Positions 31,153 through 43,902 are shown, numbered from the stretch's first letter. The stretch: 64,000 bases of DNA from Nectonema munidae (GCA_030549495.1 JAUIRK010000898.1:620001-684000); one strand, 5' to 3'. Notes: generated from the letters alone by a model not told the origin. Numbers and translations: made by a program.

Positions 31153-32162
31153 TTGTATAGAAAAATATTATTTCAATTTTGAATAAAATATCTTTTCTAC
31201 TAAATCAACCATATTTACTCTTTTTTCGCAATTTGAGTGTAAAAATATCTATATATGTCAGTCAAATGTGTGATTGTTTTACAATACAAATAAACAATTA
31301 TTTAAATACTTCAGCTTATTATATTAAATCATTACACAACACTTCTTCAAAAATTTCTTCTCTGAATATCAGCATCGTGTATTCATGAAAGAAAGAATGT
31401 AAAATATGAAAACTATAAAAAGGTGAAAAACGATGAATTGGATAGTTTATCAAAATGCATTATATACATTTTTCGAAGATGAGTATTAGGGAAAGAAGGG
31501 ACCCGAAACAACTTTAATATGAGAACTCATGTTCAAGAGGAAAAAGGGTAGTAACTTAAGGTCCCTAGCATTTATATGGTCAAAGTAGTAGTGATTTCAG
31601 GTATTGCACAATTTAGGAAGGAATTATGTATCCTCTTTACAAGGAAGATCCATCGTTTTCTAGTGGGTTTCAAAAAAGAACTTTAACGTGGACAAAAGCT
31701 GCAACAATGTCAATGAAAAATCTTAGTTATGAATATTTACCTAATCAGCTAAGATTACAATCATTAATTCACTCACAAATCTCACCTTAACTGTCATAGA
31801 TGCCAATATGTGAAGATATGGCTATTGTGTGTGTGTTTTTTTCTTTGGGGTGAACGTGGATATATTTCTGTAACTGAACAAATTTTATCCGTAACGATTT
31901 CATGAGGATGACGACTTTTGAAAGAGGATGGTTAACTATGATCCAGTTAATATCACCCGATAATACAAGACGTGATACTGATTAAAAAATGATTTTTGGG
32001 GATACTGATCATCGAAAAACTCTTTTTAAATAGGAAAGCTCAGAGATCGAGAAAATTTCATGTTAAATAAATCTTTAAGTAAGGTTTCTTTGAAGACAAT
32101 GCTGAAAATTAATTTCTGACGAATCTGAGCTACAAAGAAAATGTCATCTCATGATTGAGAGT
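31153..32162. other. Unique DNA between two minisatellite blocks
   Basis: About 1 kb without repeat units and without a recognisable gene. It separates block A from block B of the 67-bp repeat. No clear target duplication marks it as an insertion. Confidence 0.5.
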
Positions 32163-32420
32163 TTTGCCAAAAATTGCTTTTGCAATTATGGTATGAAAAT
32201 TTCTGAAAGTGTCAATCAAATTTGTGAATGGTGCCAAAAAATGCTTTTGCAATTATGATATGAAAATGTCTGAAAGTGTCAATCAAATTTGTGAATGGTG
32301 CCAAAAAGTGATTTTGCAATTATGGTATAAAAATGTCTGAAAGTGTCAATCAAATTTGTGAATGATGCCAAAAAGTGCTTTTGCAATTATGATATGAAAA
32401 TATCTCAAAGTGTCAATCAA
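32163..32420 (+). repeat. 67-bp minisatellite, block B, about 4 units
   Basis: Four units in the same orientation and with the same variants as block A (GTGATTTTGC, GATATGAAAATATCTCAAAG). Its order of variants matches units in the middle of block A. Confidence 0.92.
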
Positions 32421-32604
32421 AAAAATGAAATGTAGAGAAATGACATAAAACTGATAATTAATTCGTGTGCTAAGAGAACCGATGTCATATCTAGAGATGT
32501 AGCTCAAAGCTCCTTTGTAGTTAAAATTGAGAGGATTATACAAATTAATCATGCATTAAGAGTCAAATCAACAAGCTCAAATAGAGCTCTAATTTCTTTA
32601 AAGT

Positions 32605-32971
32605 CAAATGGTTCTCAATTGCCGACCTGAGTGCCACATGCAGCCTCTCATGTTTTACGACCCGCATAGCAAAGTTGCATAACAAATAGGCTAGCAATAT
32701 CATATGAAAACTGTCAGGATTGCGTAAATTATTGATCTGCCTATTGTACTTTACATAGGTTATAAAGTAGTTTTAGATATATGCTCTGCTCCTAAAATTT
32801 GTATACACCCCATGTTTCTATGGCAGTGGTGGATTTAGACAGGGTGCAAATGCCCATTCGCTATTTTTGAGTTGTCAATGTGTATCATTTCTTGTTTTGT
32901 TGCGGCCCTCTCTAGTGCAATGCTTCTTCTTGATTGGACCCTTTGTATGAAAAAAAGGTAGAGAATCACTG
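32605..32971. repeat. Interspersed repeat (hAT-like), copy 2
   Basis: Ends resemble TGGTTCTCAA and, inverted, CAGTGATTCTC. The body matches 16195-16475. A short stretch near 32826 (CAGTGGTGGATTTAGACAG) is absent from the other copy and looks like a piece of the CAGTGGCGGATC MITE family inserted there. Confidence 0.6.
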
Positions 32972-33685
32972 CACTTTATTAAACAAATGAAATGAGCTAA
33001 AAATTTGCCGATAAAGTGATATTATAAGTTTTCTCTCTAATTATAATAGAGTTCTGCAAATTTTGCTGGTAGGTCAGATACTAATCATTGAATGTATTAA
33101 AATAGATAAGCTGATCTATAGGTTTATTATAGAAAATTGGAATATTTTCATAAAAAGTTAAAAAATATTTAAATTTAATCTTTGAGAGATTTAGCCAACT
33201 TGATCTCAAAAAGTTCATTCTTTTAATAAACAGGGGTGTATTTGGAAAAAATATTTTTTCTAGAAACAAAAAATGGAAGAAATAGGAAGGCTCATTTAAT
33301 AGAAAATACCAGTTCTCAAAAGGCAGAGAATAGATTCCTTGTTTAAGGTTAAGCTAACCGGATCTAAGAAAAGGAAATTTGGAAGAACAAAATTTAACAT
33401 CACAAAGAAAATCAGTTGTAGTCGAGTTTACCGCTAAATTCCATGATTTCTAAAATTATATAAAATAATTTATGTGTCCTGAGTAGATATTTGCCCTCAC
33501 TAAATGAATCATTGGTTATATCAAGATTTGGCCCAAATAAATAAAATAACCGCATAGCAGCGAGCAAAAATACCAACATGCTCAGATAGAAAATGGTTGA
33601 TTTACTAAATGAAACGAATTGTTCAAAAATAATAAAAATGAATTTGATCACAAATTAAACAGATGTAAACAGTAACTTCAATTTA

Positions 33686-34264
33686 TATACCATTTTTAGT
33701 TCTATTTTGCCTTTTTTTTTAATTTTATTTTGCCTTTTTGTAATTCTATTTTGTTTATTTGCAATGGCCTTCCTTTCCTTCAAAATTTTTTAGTTATTTA
33801 AAGTTTTTTTTTTAATTTTTTTGTTTTTTAATTGTTATATTTATATTACTTTGATATGCAGTGTTTTTAATTTTTTGATGTTTTGACTATTTACAAGATA
33901 AATTTTTTTGCAAAAAATCAGAAACTAGATCACTTCAATTTTTAATTATTTTGCAAATCAATTCTATTTTCATTCCTTAACTTTTTTAAACAACAAATTT
34001 AATATTTTTACTTTTTTTCATATTATTTTTTAAAAAAAGTCATCTTGTAAATAGTCAAAATATTAAAAAATTAAAAATACTACATGTAAAAGTAATAAAT
34101 ATAACAAATAAAAAACTAAAATTAAAAAATAGTTGAAGGAAACAGAATTTCAAAAGACAAATTAAAATTCCAAAAAGACAAAATGGAATTGTAAAAAGTC
34201 AAAATAGAATTGCAAAAGGACAAAATAGAATTGAAAAGGACAAAATAGAACTAAAAATGGTATA
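33686..34264. mobile_element. Foldback MITE with subterminal tandem repeats, copy 1
   Basis: Left arm starts TATACCATTTTTAGTTC and then repeats TTCTATTTTG with CCTTTT spacers; the right arm is the reverse complement (GACAAAATAGAA repeated, then CTAAAAATGGTATA). TA at both borders suggests a Tc1/mariner-type target. The centre is simple AT sequence with two more mirrored stretches. Confidence 0.7.
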
Positions 34265-35160
34265 GAATGACAAAAAAATATATTCATAATCAAATTTTGC
34301 ATGATCGATTTACTACGTTTGGAAGAATTTATGTTAAAATAGTGAAAAAACAATTTTGGTGTAGATGGGCCCTCACGGTCCCTTCTTTGCACGCTACTGG
34401 GCAAAGAACCAATGGATCTTTTTCCTTATTTTTACGTTAAAATTCAACGCTTTTTTGCTAATTCAAAAATTCGATCAAGTAAGAAACAAAAAATCAAAAT
34501 TTTGATGTCCCAATTTTCTGGCACTTGGGACAATTCCCACGTTCGTCCTCGTCCGACCTTTACGATGTATCTGTAAGGAAACTGTGAAATTTAGTTTCAG
34601 AGGAGAAATGTTTCGAATACATTTACCACCAAGAGAAGTTGGTTTATTATATATTATTTACAATATTTATCAATCATTCACGTTAATTAATTTTGAAATT
34701 GCTATACTTGTCATTGATTGACAGGTTTCAATGATATTTTTACAGGTTTTTGCCAGATACCAAAAGTTTCACAATTATTTATTGGGTTTGAGCGAGAATT
34801 TTGTAAAAATAATTAATATATCAGAAAAAAAGAGAGAAAGTATTGTTTAAAACTTAGTTTCCTAAAAAAATAAAGTGTACCAAGGTTGAATTTATCCGTT
34901 AAATATAGTCGATTCGCGGCAATTCAACAAGTTAAAGTTTCGTGACGTTAGGTACAAATTTGTAAAGGATATTTGTTTGCGATGATGTATCAAGCAACAA
35001 CAAAAGATGGACGACAGCTAGGCGCCAACTTCATCGAACTGTCATTACGAACACTGCCAAGAGATACACGCATTCATCATCATTTTAATTTTTGCGTTTG
35101 CATCATCGTATAGAATTCTTGTTACATAGGCAAAAGAGGAAAGAAAATACGAAATTATTG
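34265..35160. other. No gene; half of a possible hAT MITE
   Basis: GGGCCCTCACGGTCCCTTCT with GCACGCTACTG at about 34370-34400 looks like the right end of a hAT MITE (inverted CAGTAGCGTGC), but no matching left end was found. Confidence 0.3.
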
Positions 35161-35164
35161 TTGC

Positions 35165-35345
35165 AACCGCATATAAAACTCGCCACTGGGCTGAGAGAGT
35201 GATCCATCAACACCAGATTTCAACATCAGTACAAAACGAGGAAGCACTCATCAGCATGATGTGAATAATGCTGAATTCATGGTGAAAGCAAATGGGGTTA
35301 TGCAGGCGACAGTTGGACTGTCAACGCGAACTGCTATAACGTTAC
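35165..35345 (+). promoter_or_regulatory. Promoter-like patch with TATA box (tentative)
   Basis: TATAAAA at 35172-35178 is followed about 30 bases later by an initiator-like CCATCAAC and then by a CA-rich, leader-like stretch with CATCAGTACAAAACG. The base composition is clearly less AT-rich than on either side. The first ATGs downstream open only short frames, and a GTGTAT near 35350 could be a splice donor. It might start a 5' exon of foxD 10 kb downstream, but nothing proves this. Confidence 0.25.
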
Positions 35346-38050
35346 AACGTGTGTATCATTTCCTCTGATATTACAACGCCATCTCACTCTCCTCCTATTC
35401 CTTCTCTGTCGATATGATCGAGTGTTGTCTATTTCTCCCTCCCTCTCTCTGCATATTCTTCATAGAAGGATTTTATAGCCAATCAAATTACCACATAGCA
35501 AATACCTCTTTTTACCCCTTTGATGCGAGATGCTGTCGATGATATATCCAGTCCTCTCTTCTCTATTTTTATCCTATTCTTTGTAGTAGTGAGTGAAAGT
35601 GGAAACCCATTTTCATTTCGACTTCTAAGAAAGCACAAATTTATCTAATTCAAGAGAGCGTGATTGAAAAGTTTCTGCGCGAGAATAATTTCGAATATCC
35701 TAAGATGATATTCAAGTTGACAGTGTAGAGATGTCATTTAAATTTTGAAAAATATTAGATTGAATCCATGAAAAAATTGATAAAAATCATTCAATACGCA
35801 AAGTAAAACTTTAGACCAATTTAACCCGTTAACGACCAGAATAATCAGACGATATCTAATGTAAAGCCGAAGATTTGTATTAAAGAGCTTTGATAAACGT
35901 AGACGATTTTATTTTTGTAAAGTCGACTCTGGGCGTTAACGGGTTAAAAAGATTCATCTGGGTTTACAAGGAATCTAACTAGCTTAGTATTTTATAACTA
36001 GCATTTTTTTCTATTCAATTGTACAAATTAATAATTACTTAACTAAATATTCAAGACTTGAACTGTCGCAAAACTTTTTAAAATAAATCTTGGTACTAAT
36101 TTTTTGTGTAAAGTTTATTGTTTTATAAAGCAAAGATTTCCAAGCATCGTCAAATCAAAAGGCAAGATGCTGCTTTGTATACTTTTTTGCTTTAAAAATG
36201 AAGGTGCCAATAAAGAACAAAAAGATTCCAGCAAATTTAAAAGCGAATACACTTTCAACCACGCTGATTTGAATTTTGAAAAAATGATCTTTTTATTTGT
36301 ACATATGCATTGGGGTAGAGGAAATTTTTTTATAAACGCATTGGTGAAAATTGTTTTTTTGCGATTTTCTAAAGGTCCAAATTGGGGAACTAATTTTTTT
36401 ACAAAAATGAGTATATTCATCATTGAAAAATGGAAATTAAAATGATCTTTAGGAAACTTCAGCTAAAAAATTCTAACAGATGCTCCCAGCCTCCTCCACA
36501 CCAAAAACAAATCTCTGAAAAAGGGTCTGAAGACATTTATGTCTTTTTGGTGTTTAAACTAAATGTGACTACATTTCATACTAAAATTAAAACTTGTTGA
36601 AAACCATTCACTTTTCATTCTAAGAAATATATTCAGAAAATATTACAATTTATTAAAAATTAATTCATCAACACCTCAGCTTTATGCATACCCAATTATT
36701 CTACTTTATTTCCATTATTGATTAATTCATTAAATCTTTTTCTTCTCATTTAAGATGTTCAAAATAAAAAAGATCCATGATTCAGCGAACTAAAATGATA
36801 AAGGAATCTTATCCATTTCAATTCATTCTTTAATCGTAAGAACTGAAATTCGAAGATTTAGCTTATTGCCAAGACTAATAATAATGTTCTCATGTTCAAT
36901 TTTAACTCCTTCTCTAGCTTCGTCTAATCTTTTATCATGAAAAATTTGAAGAAAAATATCCTTCATGTTATTTTGCGTGAAAAAGGCTGGCTTTGTTCAT
37001 TGATTTTAAAATCATTGAAAATATTGAAACTTTTCAGAAAAGAGGAAAAGTTTTCCTCATCCCTTGCATCGAATAGTTTTCAAATGAGTTCAGAAGAAGT
37101 CACTATCGCTACTTCATCCGTTGTTTGTATAAGTGAAGTTGTATTGCAGTTAAGAAAAAGAAATTTTTAAAGTCTGAAACAAAATAGTGGGGATATGGCA
37201 ATTCTTTATGTTAACTGCGTACTCTAGAAAGCTTTTTCTTTTCAATTCCTCCTAAGGATTGTTGAGTTTTGAAGTGAATTATATCCTTGTAGCCTTTGAA
37301 TACTCCCTGAGCAATGTAGGATTAATTAGTGCTTGGATAAACTTTTGTTCTTCAGTTTTTTTTAGATCCAGAGGAATTTTTAGCACGTGTATAATCATTG
37401 AATATACTCTCTGATTCAAAAAAATTTTCTGATGTTGTGTCATAAGAACAAAAGATTATTGGTCCTACCACTCTCTCCCAAATATGTCAATGAAGTTAAT
37501 GTACATTTTACTTGAAATTTAGTTATCTTTTATTATTTATAATTCTTTGACAAAGTATGGGTAAATTAAGAAAATCTTCTAGTACTTTTATGGAGTCTTT
37601 ATTAAATGAAAATTATTTCATAAATGAATTCTTTGAGATAGATAAATTTATAGATATTTGTTTGAAAGTGTAGCGTCCAAGTTTGAAGGATGAGATCTTG
37701 ACACACTTTGGAAAACCACATTATTTCATCTCTGTTTAAATAGGAAATAAATAATATTTGGTCTGTTTCGTCATTTATCCATTGTTACTGAGAAATCAAA
37801 CTATTAGCATATTTTCTTGCGAACAAACATGAGCGTATATTCTAAATCATTGGTTCACAATGAACAAAGTTCATTTTTTGAACAATTTATTTCAAAATTA
37901 AACAAAGGACCAAATTAAGAATGAACTTTGCACCAAAGGGCCGTATGAAAACAAAAAAAATCGGATTTTTTTGAAAATCCGATAGCTTAATTTCCATTAT
38001 GCAATGCGCCCACCTGAACACAATTGTAACAAATTGAAAAAAGTGTCATT
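35346..38050. other. No host gene recognised
   Basis: Apart from the TTAA-bounded element at 35821-35947 I see AT-rich sequence. Open frames of about 100 codons near 36.1-36.4 kb on both strands have AT-driven composition and no recognisable motif, so I do not call them. Confidence 0.45.
35821..35947. mobile_element. piggyBac-type MITE, divergent copy
   Basis: TTAACCCGTTAACGACCAGA at the left and, inverted, TTAACCCGTTAACGCCCAGA at the right; TTAA on both sides is the piggyBac target. The interior has CAGACGATATCTAA and AGACGATTT in common with the three close copies at 40.8, 43.9 and 48.8 kb. Confidence 0.75.
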
Positions 38051-38079
38051 TTTAATAATTTATAATATCTTTAATATGA

Positions 38080-38930
38080 TATGTCTATTTCAAGTATGCT
38101 TAATTAAAGTGATGTCCATTTTTTTATAAACATCAATCAAATCTATCAAAAAATTAATTTATATATGACAATCATATTAAAATTAAAAATTTTATTGAAA
38201 TACTTATAAAACACTTTTTACAAATATACACCATTTTCAAGTATGCTGTTGTGGTATTGTCCATTTTAGGACAACCCCCCCCCCGCCCCCCCCCAAACAA
38301 AAGCCCCCCTTTAAATTCAATAAAGTGAATTTTGCTTAATATTGTATTGTTTGCTAGAATTAAAGTGAATTTTTTTAAATATGTACTAAAAAACAAAGTT
38401 ATGTAATATACATGTTCAATTATGCTATGATTTTGCGGGGGAGAGAGGTGTCCTCTATCTCATTCTGAAGGGAGGGATTTTGTCAGGTAGGGCTTTTGTC
38501 TGTACACGTCCTTTTTGTGTTTTGTTAACACTAATTCTAATATTTAAATGAAGTTTTTGTATTGCTCTAATTTTAAAATCAAATTTATGGCTTGTGTTAT
38601 ACTAACTCTAATATTAAAATCAAGTTTTTATGTTTAAAAGAGAGGGGGTTCTGTCCTCTTTCTCATTTTGAGAGAAGGGGTTTTGTCCAGGGGGAGGGGG
38701 ATTTTGTTCAGAGGGGCTTTTGTCCAGGGGGGGGGGGTTTAACAATGGAGGCTTTTGTCTGGAGAGGGGGGGAGGGGGGTTTAACCATGGGGGGCTTTTG
38801 TCTGGAGGGAGGGGGGAGGAGAGGGGAGGGGCTTTTGTCTGGAGGGGGGGGGGGGGGGGTGGAGGGGCAATTTCCGAACCGCAAATCAATCAAACCTATC
38901 GAAAAATTGATTTATATTTGACAGTTCATC
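38080..38930 (+). repeat. Degenerate repeat cluster with G-runs
   Basis: Motifs TTTCAAGTATGCT and GTCCATTTT recur at about 38090 and 38235, and a variant at 38415. A stretch beginning ATCAATCAAATCTATC at 38132 recurs at 38885 (ATCAATCAAACCTATC). GGGGCTTTTGTCTGGAGGGG-like units repeat four times at 38700-38870, and one lies in the opposite orientation at 38265-38310. Runs of up to about 16 G make four-stranded structures possible. Open frames here are compositional artefacts. Confidence 0.7.
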
Positions 38931-38989
38931 TCAAAAATAACTTTTTATTTAAATATTTCCACATCCACATCCGTAAATGAGGATCATCC

Positions 38990-40842
38990 CCAAAAAATTT
39001 ACATTCTCATCCGTGGACCATTTAAGTTTTAACCTCCGCAATAACTACGCATCCGCAATTTTCTAACATTCGTCCTTTTTCTATATATACCACAAAGTTT
39101 TTTTCAGAATTTTTGAATTTTTTCTTTATCCAATATTTTTATGATAAGTAATTCTTTATGATAACACAAATACATTGACAACTTCCCTCTAAAGTCTACA
39201 GGAACAACAACCAAAAATCGGTTAATTCATTATTTAGTTAGTTGAGTTTGGCTTGATTACAGCGTTTGTTAGATTCAATAAATTGATGATTTAATTTGCC
39301 ATCTAGGCAAAATGTTATAATCGATAAAAACTAGGAAATGCTATCTTTAAGTATTTTTCTATGCTAAAATACAGGTCTATCATTTGTAGCAATCGCAATA
39401 AAAACACATGAAGAATTTGTTGAGTGTCTATTGTCAGTGCAAACAACAAAATTTGCTTTATCCTTGACATCAAACTATACTAAGTTAAAATTCTTATTGT
39501 TTTTAGAGAAAAAAGGCGTTTCACTCATTTGAAAAAGCTTTTTGATTGGTTGATGGAGTAAAGATTGCACTAATCTCGTGATGAGAAAAAGATAATTACA
39601 AATTGTCGTAATTAAATTAATCTTCATCATCATTCTCACAAACTCACACACATATAATATCATAACTAACTGCACTGTATATTAAGTTGAATCTTCTTTA
39701 ACACAATTAATAAATCAAATTGTGATATCTTCGTAATTATACTTTCTGGGAAAATATTCGAAAGAATAAAGAAGACATATATGATATATAAATAGGTGTT
39801 TTGCAATATATTATATTAATAACAATATGCCTGCTTCTTATAAATTGAATTAATACGATTTTTCTCTCGTATTCTTTTCATGTATGATTAGGATTTGTGT
39901 TCTACCAAAGATAATTTTTTAATCAACAAGCCAAAAGTAAAAAATAATACGATTAATTAAAAATGGAATAATACCATATTTTTTAATTATAATTAAAATA
40001 TATAGAAGTTCTTTTTTTTCAGAAAAGGATATTTATGTTCTTGATAAGTGAACCCATCAGGTAAAATGATACAAAGACAGGTCTTTCATAAAAATCGTCG
40101 CAGACGCTTAGCTTTCAACAAGGTGGTCCTTGGTGAAATTGTAAACAAATACAATTGCGCCTTTCACTTAATTACTTTGATTATTTTTGAAGAAATAAAA
40201 GCAAAGTTTTTAGTTACTTAATCATTACTATATATTCAATATTCATCTCCTTTATAAAGATTCATCTATAAACATTGATTAATAAATCCAGGCAATTTTT
40301 TCCAATATTTTTTGAGGAAAATTTTTTTTGAATACATATCTGGTGTGGAATAACAAATGCTTAATAGTTTCACTATTTTGGTATTTATAACAAATCTTAA
40401 AATTCATCATCAACTGTTTGAGGAGCATAATTTTGAAGACAAATTCTCAATTTCCTTTCTCCATCGAATTTTATATATTTAAAGAAGATGGTTTTCATTT
40501 CTTGGGAGAGATTGATGTCACGCGGATCTTCAAAATGTCATCCGCTTCAATCACAACGTATATGAAAATCTCATCAAAAAGGGAAACATAGGAACAATTC
40601 TCGAAAGCCAATTCAAACTGCAATGTCCGTGCGAGGCGTTGACGAAATGTGAATTTGAAAAGAATTATCCTAATTGTCTTTCATCTGCAAAATCTTTCGA
40701 TGTTTCCTCAAAATTTATGCTTCTATTAAATTCAAATTTAGCTCATCCATTTTGGACGGTCAGTTCTGGGAGCACGGATTTAGTCGTCGTTCTTCGATTC
40801 CCAATCGTGACATATTCTTCCGAACTTTATTCGAAACTTTCA
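38990..40842. other. No gene seen
   Basis: AT-rich sequence; no conserved exon, repeat family end or RNA gene was recognised. Confidence 0.4.
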
Positions 40843-40981
40843 TTAACCCATTTAAGACCAAGCAAAGCAGACGATATCTAAAAAAAACGCAGACGATTTA
40901 TATTCAAAGTCATTGAAAAAAGCAGACGAAGATGAAATTACTTATGTTCCAAAATAGGAACATTGGTCGTAAATGGGTTAA
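40843..40981. mobile_element. piggyBac-type MITE, copy A
   Basis: Bounded by TTAA, with ends CCCATTTAAGACCAA and, inverted, CCCATTTACGACCAA. It is 139 bp and nearly identical to 43903-44040 and 48817-48955. Confidence 0.9.
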
Positions 40982-42115
40982 AGCAAGATTCTTCTTTCAT
41001 TAGAAGCAGTAACGACAATAAAAAATATATAAACATCGTAGATAAGTTAGATTGTTAACTTCACAAAATCTTTATGAAATTTAAAATAAATTTGAAAATG
41101 GTGTAGATCTCCTGTTGTAAGCGAGAAACTTAAGCATAACTACGAAAGCCAGCATTTTTTGTACCTAGAAGAGCCAAAATGGTGTAACTAACACCACCCA
41201 TACATAAAAGTTAACAACGACAAAAACTAAACAGATGCAAAACTTAATTTTACTTAAAAAATAAACATTAAGTGTTTTATCATTTATAAGCAAAATAAAT
41301 CCAAGGCTATTTTTTCAGACTTTATCTTAGAGGTTTTATAAAACCAAATTGTACAATCGCGTTAAAAAATTTGAATTATTGTAATTCACAAAATTTAATT
41401 AAATTTAACTTAAGCGCTTAAAAATATTTAATGTCTGAAAAGATTATGCCTTGCAAATATTTCTTTTTAACTAAAAAAGCTTTTGAATAAGGTAATGCGT
41501 TCTATGCGACTCCATGGCTTTCCTAATGTACGGTTTTGAGCACTTTAAAAATATCAATCAATTATTTAATTGATCAATACTTGCCAATCAAGGATTTGGA
41601 GGCGTGAGTAGTTGAACTTTTATTTTTTAAAAATTTTGATTTTATAAATTTTAATTATTTTGCACAACGTTTTAAATATACAGTTATGTATCAATTATGA
41701 AGAGTAGGAAATTTTGTTATTTTTACTATGTTTTAAAAAAATTTAACATTTAACAGACTTCATAGCAATGGCATGATAAAAACCAATTTTGTAAATAACA
41801 TTTTCCAAATTAAAAATCATTTAAAACTATAGAATAAAAAGCTTGATGTCTCAATAAAAACATGGAGGAAATATGATTAGCAAATTTTGCGAAATATGTT
41901 AAGGATAAAAATCTCAATAAAACTAAAACTCCATTTATTATATTTTTGACCCATTTTTATGAAAAGAAAGAAAAAAATTAAAAATATTTATGAATTCCTT
42001 ACCCATTTTGCACCATTTTTCCTTATCGCAACATATCATATATAAATAGTAGCGTATTCAGAAAATAATTTTACGGGAGGACCTTTAAATAGTTTAAAGG
42101 AAGTCTTTTAAAAAC
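40982..42115. other. No gene seen
   Basis: AT-rich sequence without recognisable features. Confidence 0.4.
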
Positions 42116-42123
42116 AATGGAGC

Positions 42124-42301
42124 CACTGGCGGATCCAGAGGGGGGAGGGGGCCACCTGGACCTAGCCCTCTATGAAGAATGGTTTCAGAAATTCCCCTTA
42201 CTGATTTTACTTTTTCCTAAAGCATCATGACTTGTATGGTAGTATTTTACTAGTATTTTTTAATATTGCCCCCCCCCTGTTAATTTCTAGATACGCCACT
42301 G
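42124..42301. mobile_element. hAT-type MITE, 178 bp
   Basis: Ends CACTGGCGGATC and, inverted, CAGTGGCGTATC. Flanks AATGGAGC (42116-42123) and AATGGAAC (42302-42309) match at 7 of 8 positions. Contains G- and C-runs just inside the ends, as is common in this type. Confidence 0.8.
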
Positions 42302-42514
42302 AATGGAACTACTGATAATATACATTGATTAAATATAAATATTTATTATTCAAGTAGGAAATTTGAATGTAATCTGTATCAAATATTATATATGTATATA
42401 TTTACAAAACTAAGTATTTCAAATAAACAGGTAAGCAAACAATACATATCGTATTATACAAATAATATAGAAGCTTCTTAGTTTATTTTAAAAAGGGTGG
42501 GGACATGTCCCACT

Positions 42515-42825
42515 CAGTGCACGCGCTAAGCAAAAATTTTAGGGGGGGGGGGGGGGGAGGGGCTTCATTGGGGCGCTAATTTTTAAACTATCAGATTAAT
42601 CTGCTTCAAGGCGAAAAGAAAAAATATGATGTATTTGCCAAGCCATATCTATACAGATTATACATTTTCATGAAAGAAATTATCATGAATGCAAGATGTT
42701 TGACATATTTTTTTAGGTTAATGAAAAAATTTTTAGGGGAGCTTGAAAATTAGCTGGGGGGCTTGAGAAATAGTTGGAAGGAGGGGGGTTTGTGCCCCAA
42801 AATTTAATAGGTAGCGCGGGCTCTG
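42515..42825. mobile_element. hAT-type MITE, 311 bp
   Basis: Ends CAGTGCACGCGCTA and, inverted, CAGAGCCCGCGCTA, followed on both sides by AAATTTTNGGGG. Flanks GTCCCACT (42507-42514) and GTCCCAAT (42826-42833) match at 7 of 8 positions. Confidence 0.75.
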
Positions 42826-42833
42826 GTCCCAAT

Positions 42834-43902
42834 GTGCCTTCCCTTTTAAATACGTGTCTCTATATATATTTAGGAAGAAAGGAATGTTATGAAGAATGAA
42901 TGTGGTAGGATTGAAGTAAACTTAAAAAGTTTTTATGATCCTAATTTGATCATTTTGGCGTAAATGTAAGCTAGGTACCATTAAGCAAACAGCCCTTACT
43001 TAAATTGTTCGTTAGGCAAAGTGTCCATAGACAAACAGTGCATGGACTAACTATCCGGGTACCCATGAAAATATCTTTTTTAATTCAATTTTGCCACCGT
43101 CTATCCATAAAAATAGCCTTTAATTATACTCATTTTCGGCATGAATGGTCTCGGGGAGTCTATTCATTTAAGCATTGTTGGTATATTCAGAGTTTTATTC
43201 ATAAAATTCATTTGAGAGTTGATGATTTCGCAAAATGATGGCTAGATCTCAGGAGGAGAAAACCAGGCTCAAACTTCTTAACCGATCTACATCTACCCCT
43301 TCATAGATTACTTGCTTTCTCCTCTATGCCCAGACAAGTTTAATAAATATATGAAATCATTTTATTCATTTCTGATGATAAACAATAATATAAGAAAACT
43401 TACCTATAAATAATAATCTATAAAATAATATTTTATTCGTTTAAATACAAATATACATAACTTTCATGACTATCTCCATTTTTTCCTGTCTAGAAATTTA
43501 ATTGATTCTCCATAACCTAACTGACCCCCACTTTTATGTAATAACCGACACCTGGAACCACCCTTGAGCCCAGCAGTCGATATCGACCACTTTGAGAGCC
43601 ATGGACTGTAAACGAATAAAAAGGCGAAAATGAGATATTAGGTGAATTTGGGGTAAACTTGCCTCTATATACTTGTTATATAGAAAATATTGCATGGTTG
43701 CACAAGTAAAATTATTATTTTGGAATAATTTAATAACTGTGGATGAACACTTTCTAATTACTTGTTCTCTCAATTAGGATGCTGAGCCAGAAATTTTTCA
43801 AAGGGAGAGGCCAAACACAAAAAATGATGGTACATTCAGATGTAAAGATTTATCTTGTCAAAGAGAATTCAAAATTTAGAGTGAAGAAAATGAAGGTAGA
43901 AT
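42834..43902. other. No gene seen
   Basis: AT-rich, with a slightly GC-richer patch at 43.0-43.33 kb that shows no recognisable coding content. Confidence 0.4.

Noticed and set aside
29888-32420. CRISPR-like array
   Set aside because: Units are head-to-tail tandem repeats without unique spacers, in a spliced eukaryotic genome; this is a minisatellite.
36104-36445. 113-aa ORF and its 102-aa antisense partner
   Set aside because: AT-driven composition, both strands open over the same bases, no recognisable motif, no splice context.
37860-37970. MITE with ends like TTGGTTCAC and GTGCAAAG
   Set aside because: The inverted match is short and no target duplication is present.
38592-38980. Gly-rich and Pro-rich ORFs on both strands
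   Set aside because: They are translations of G/C-runs; overlapping frames are open only because of composition.
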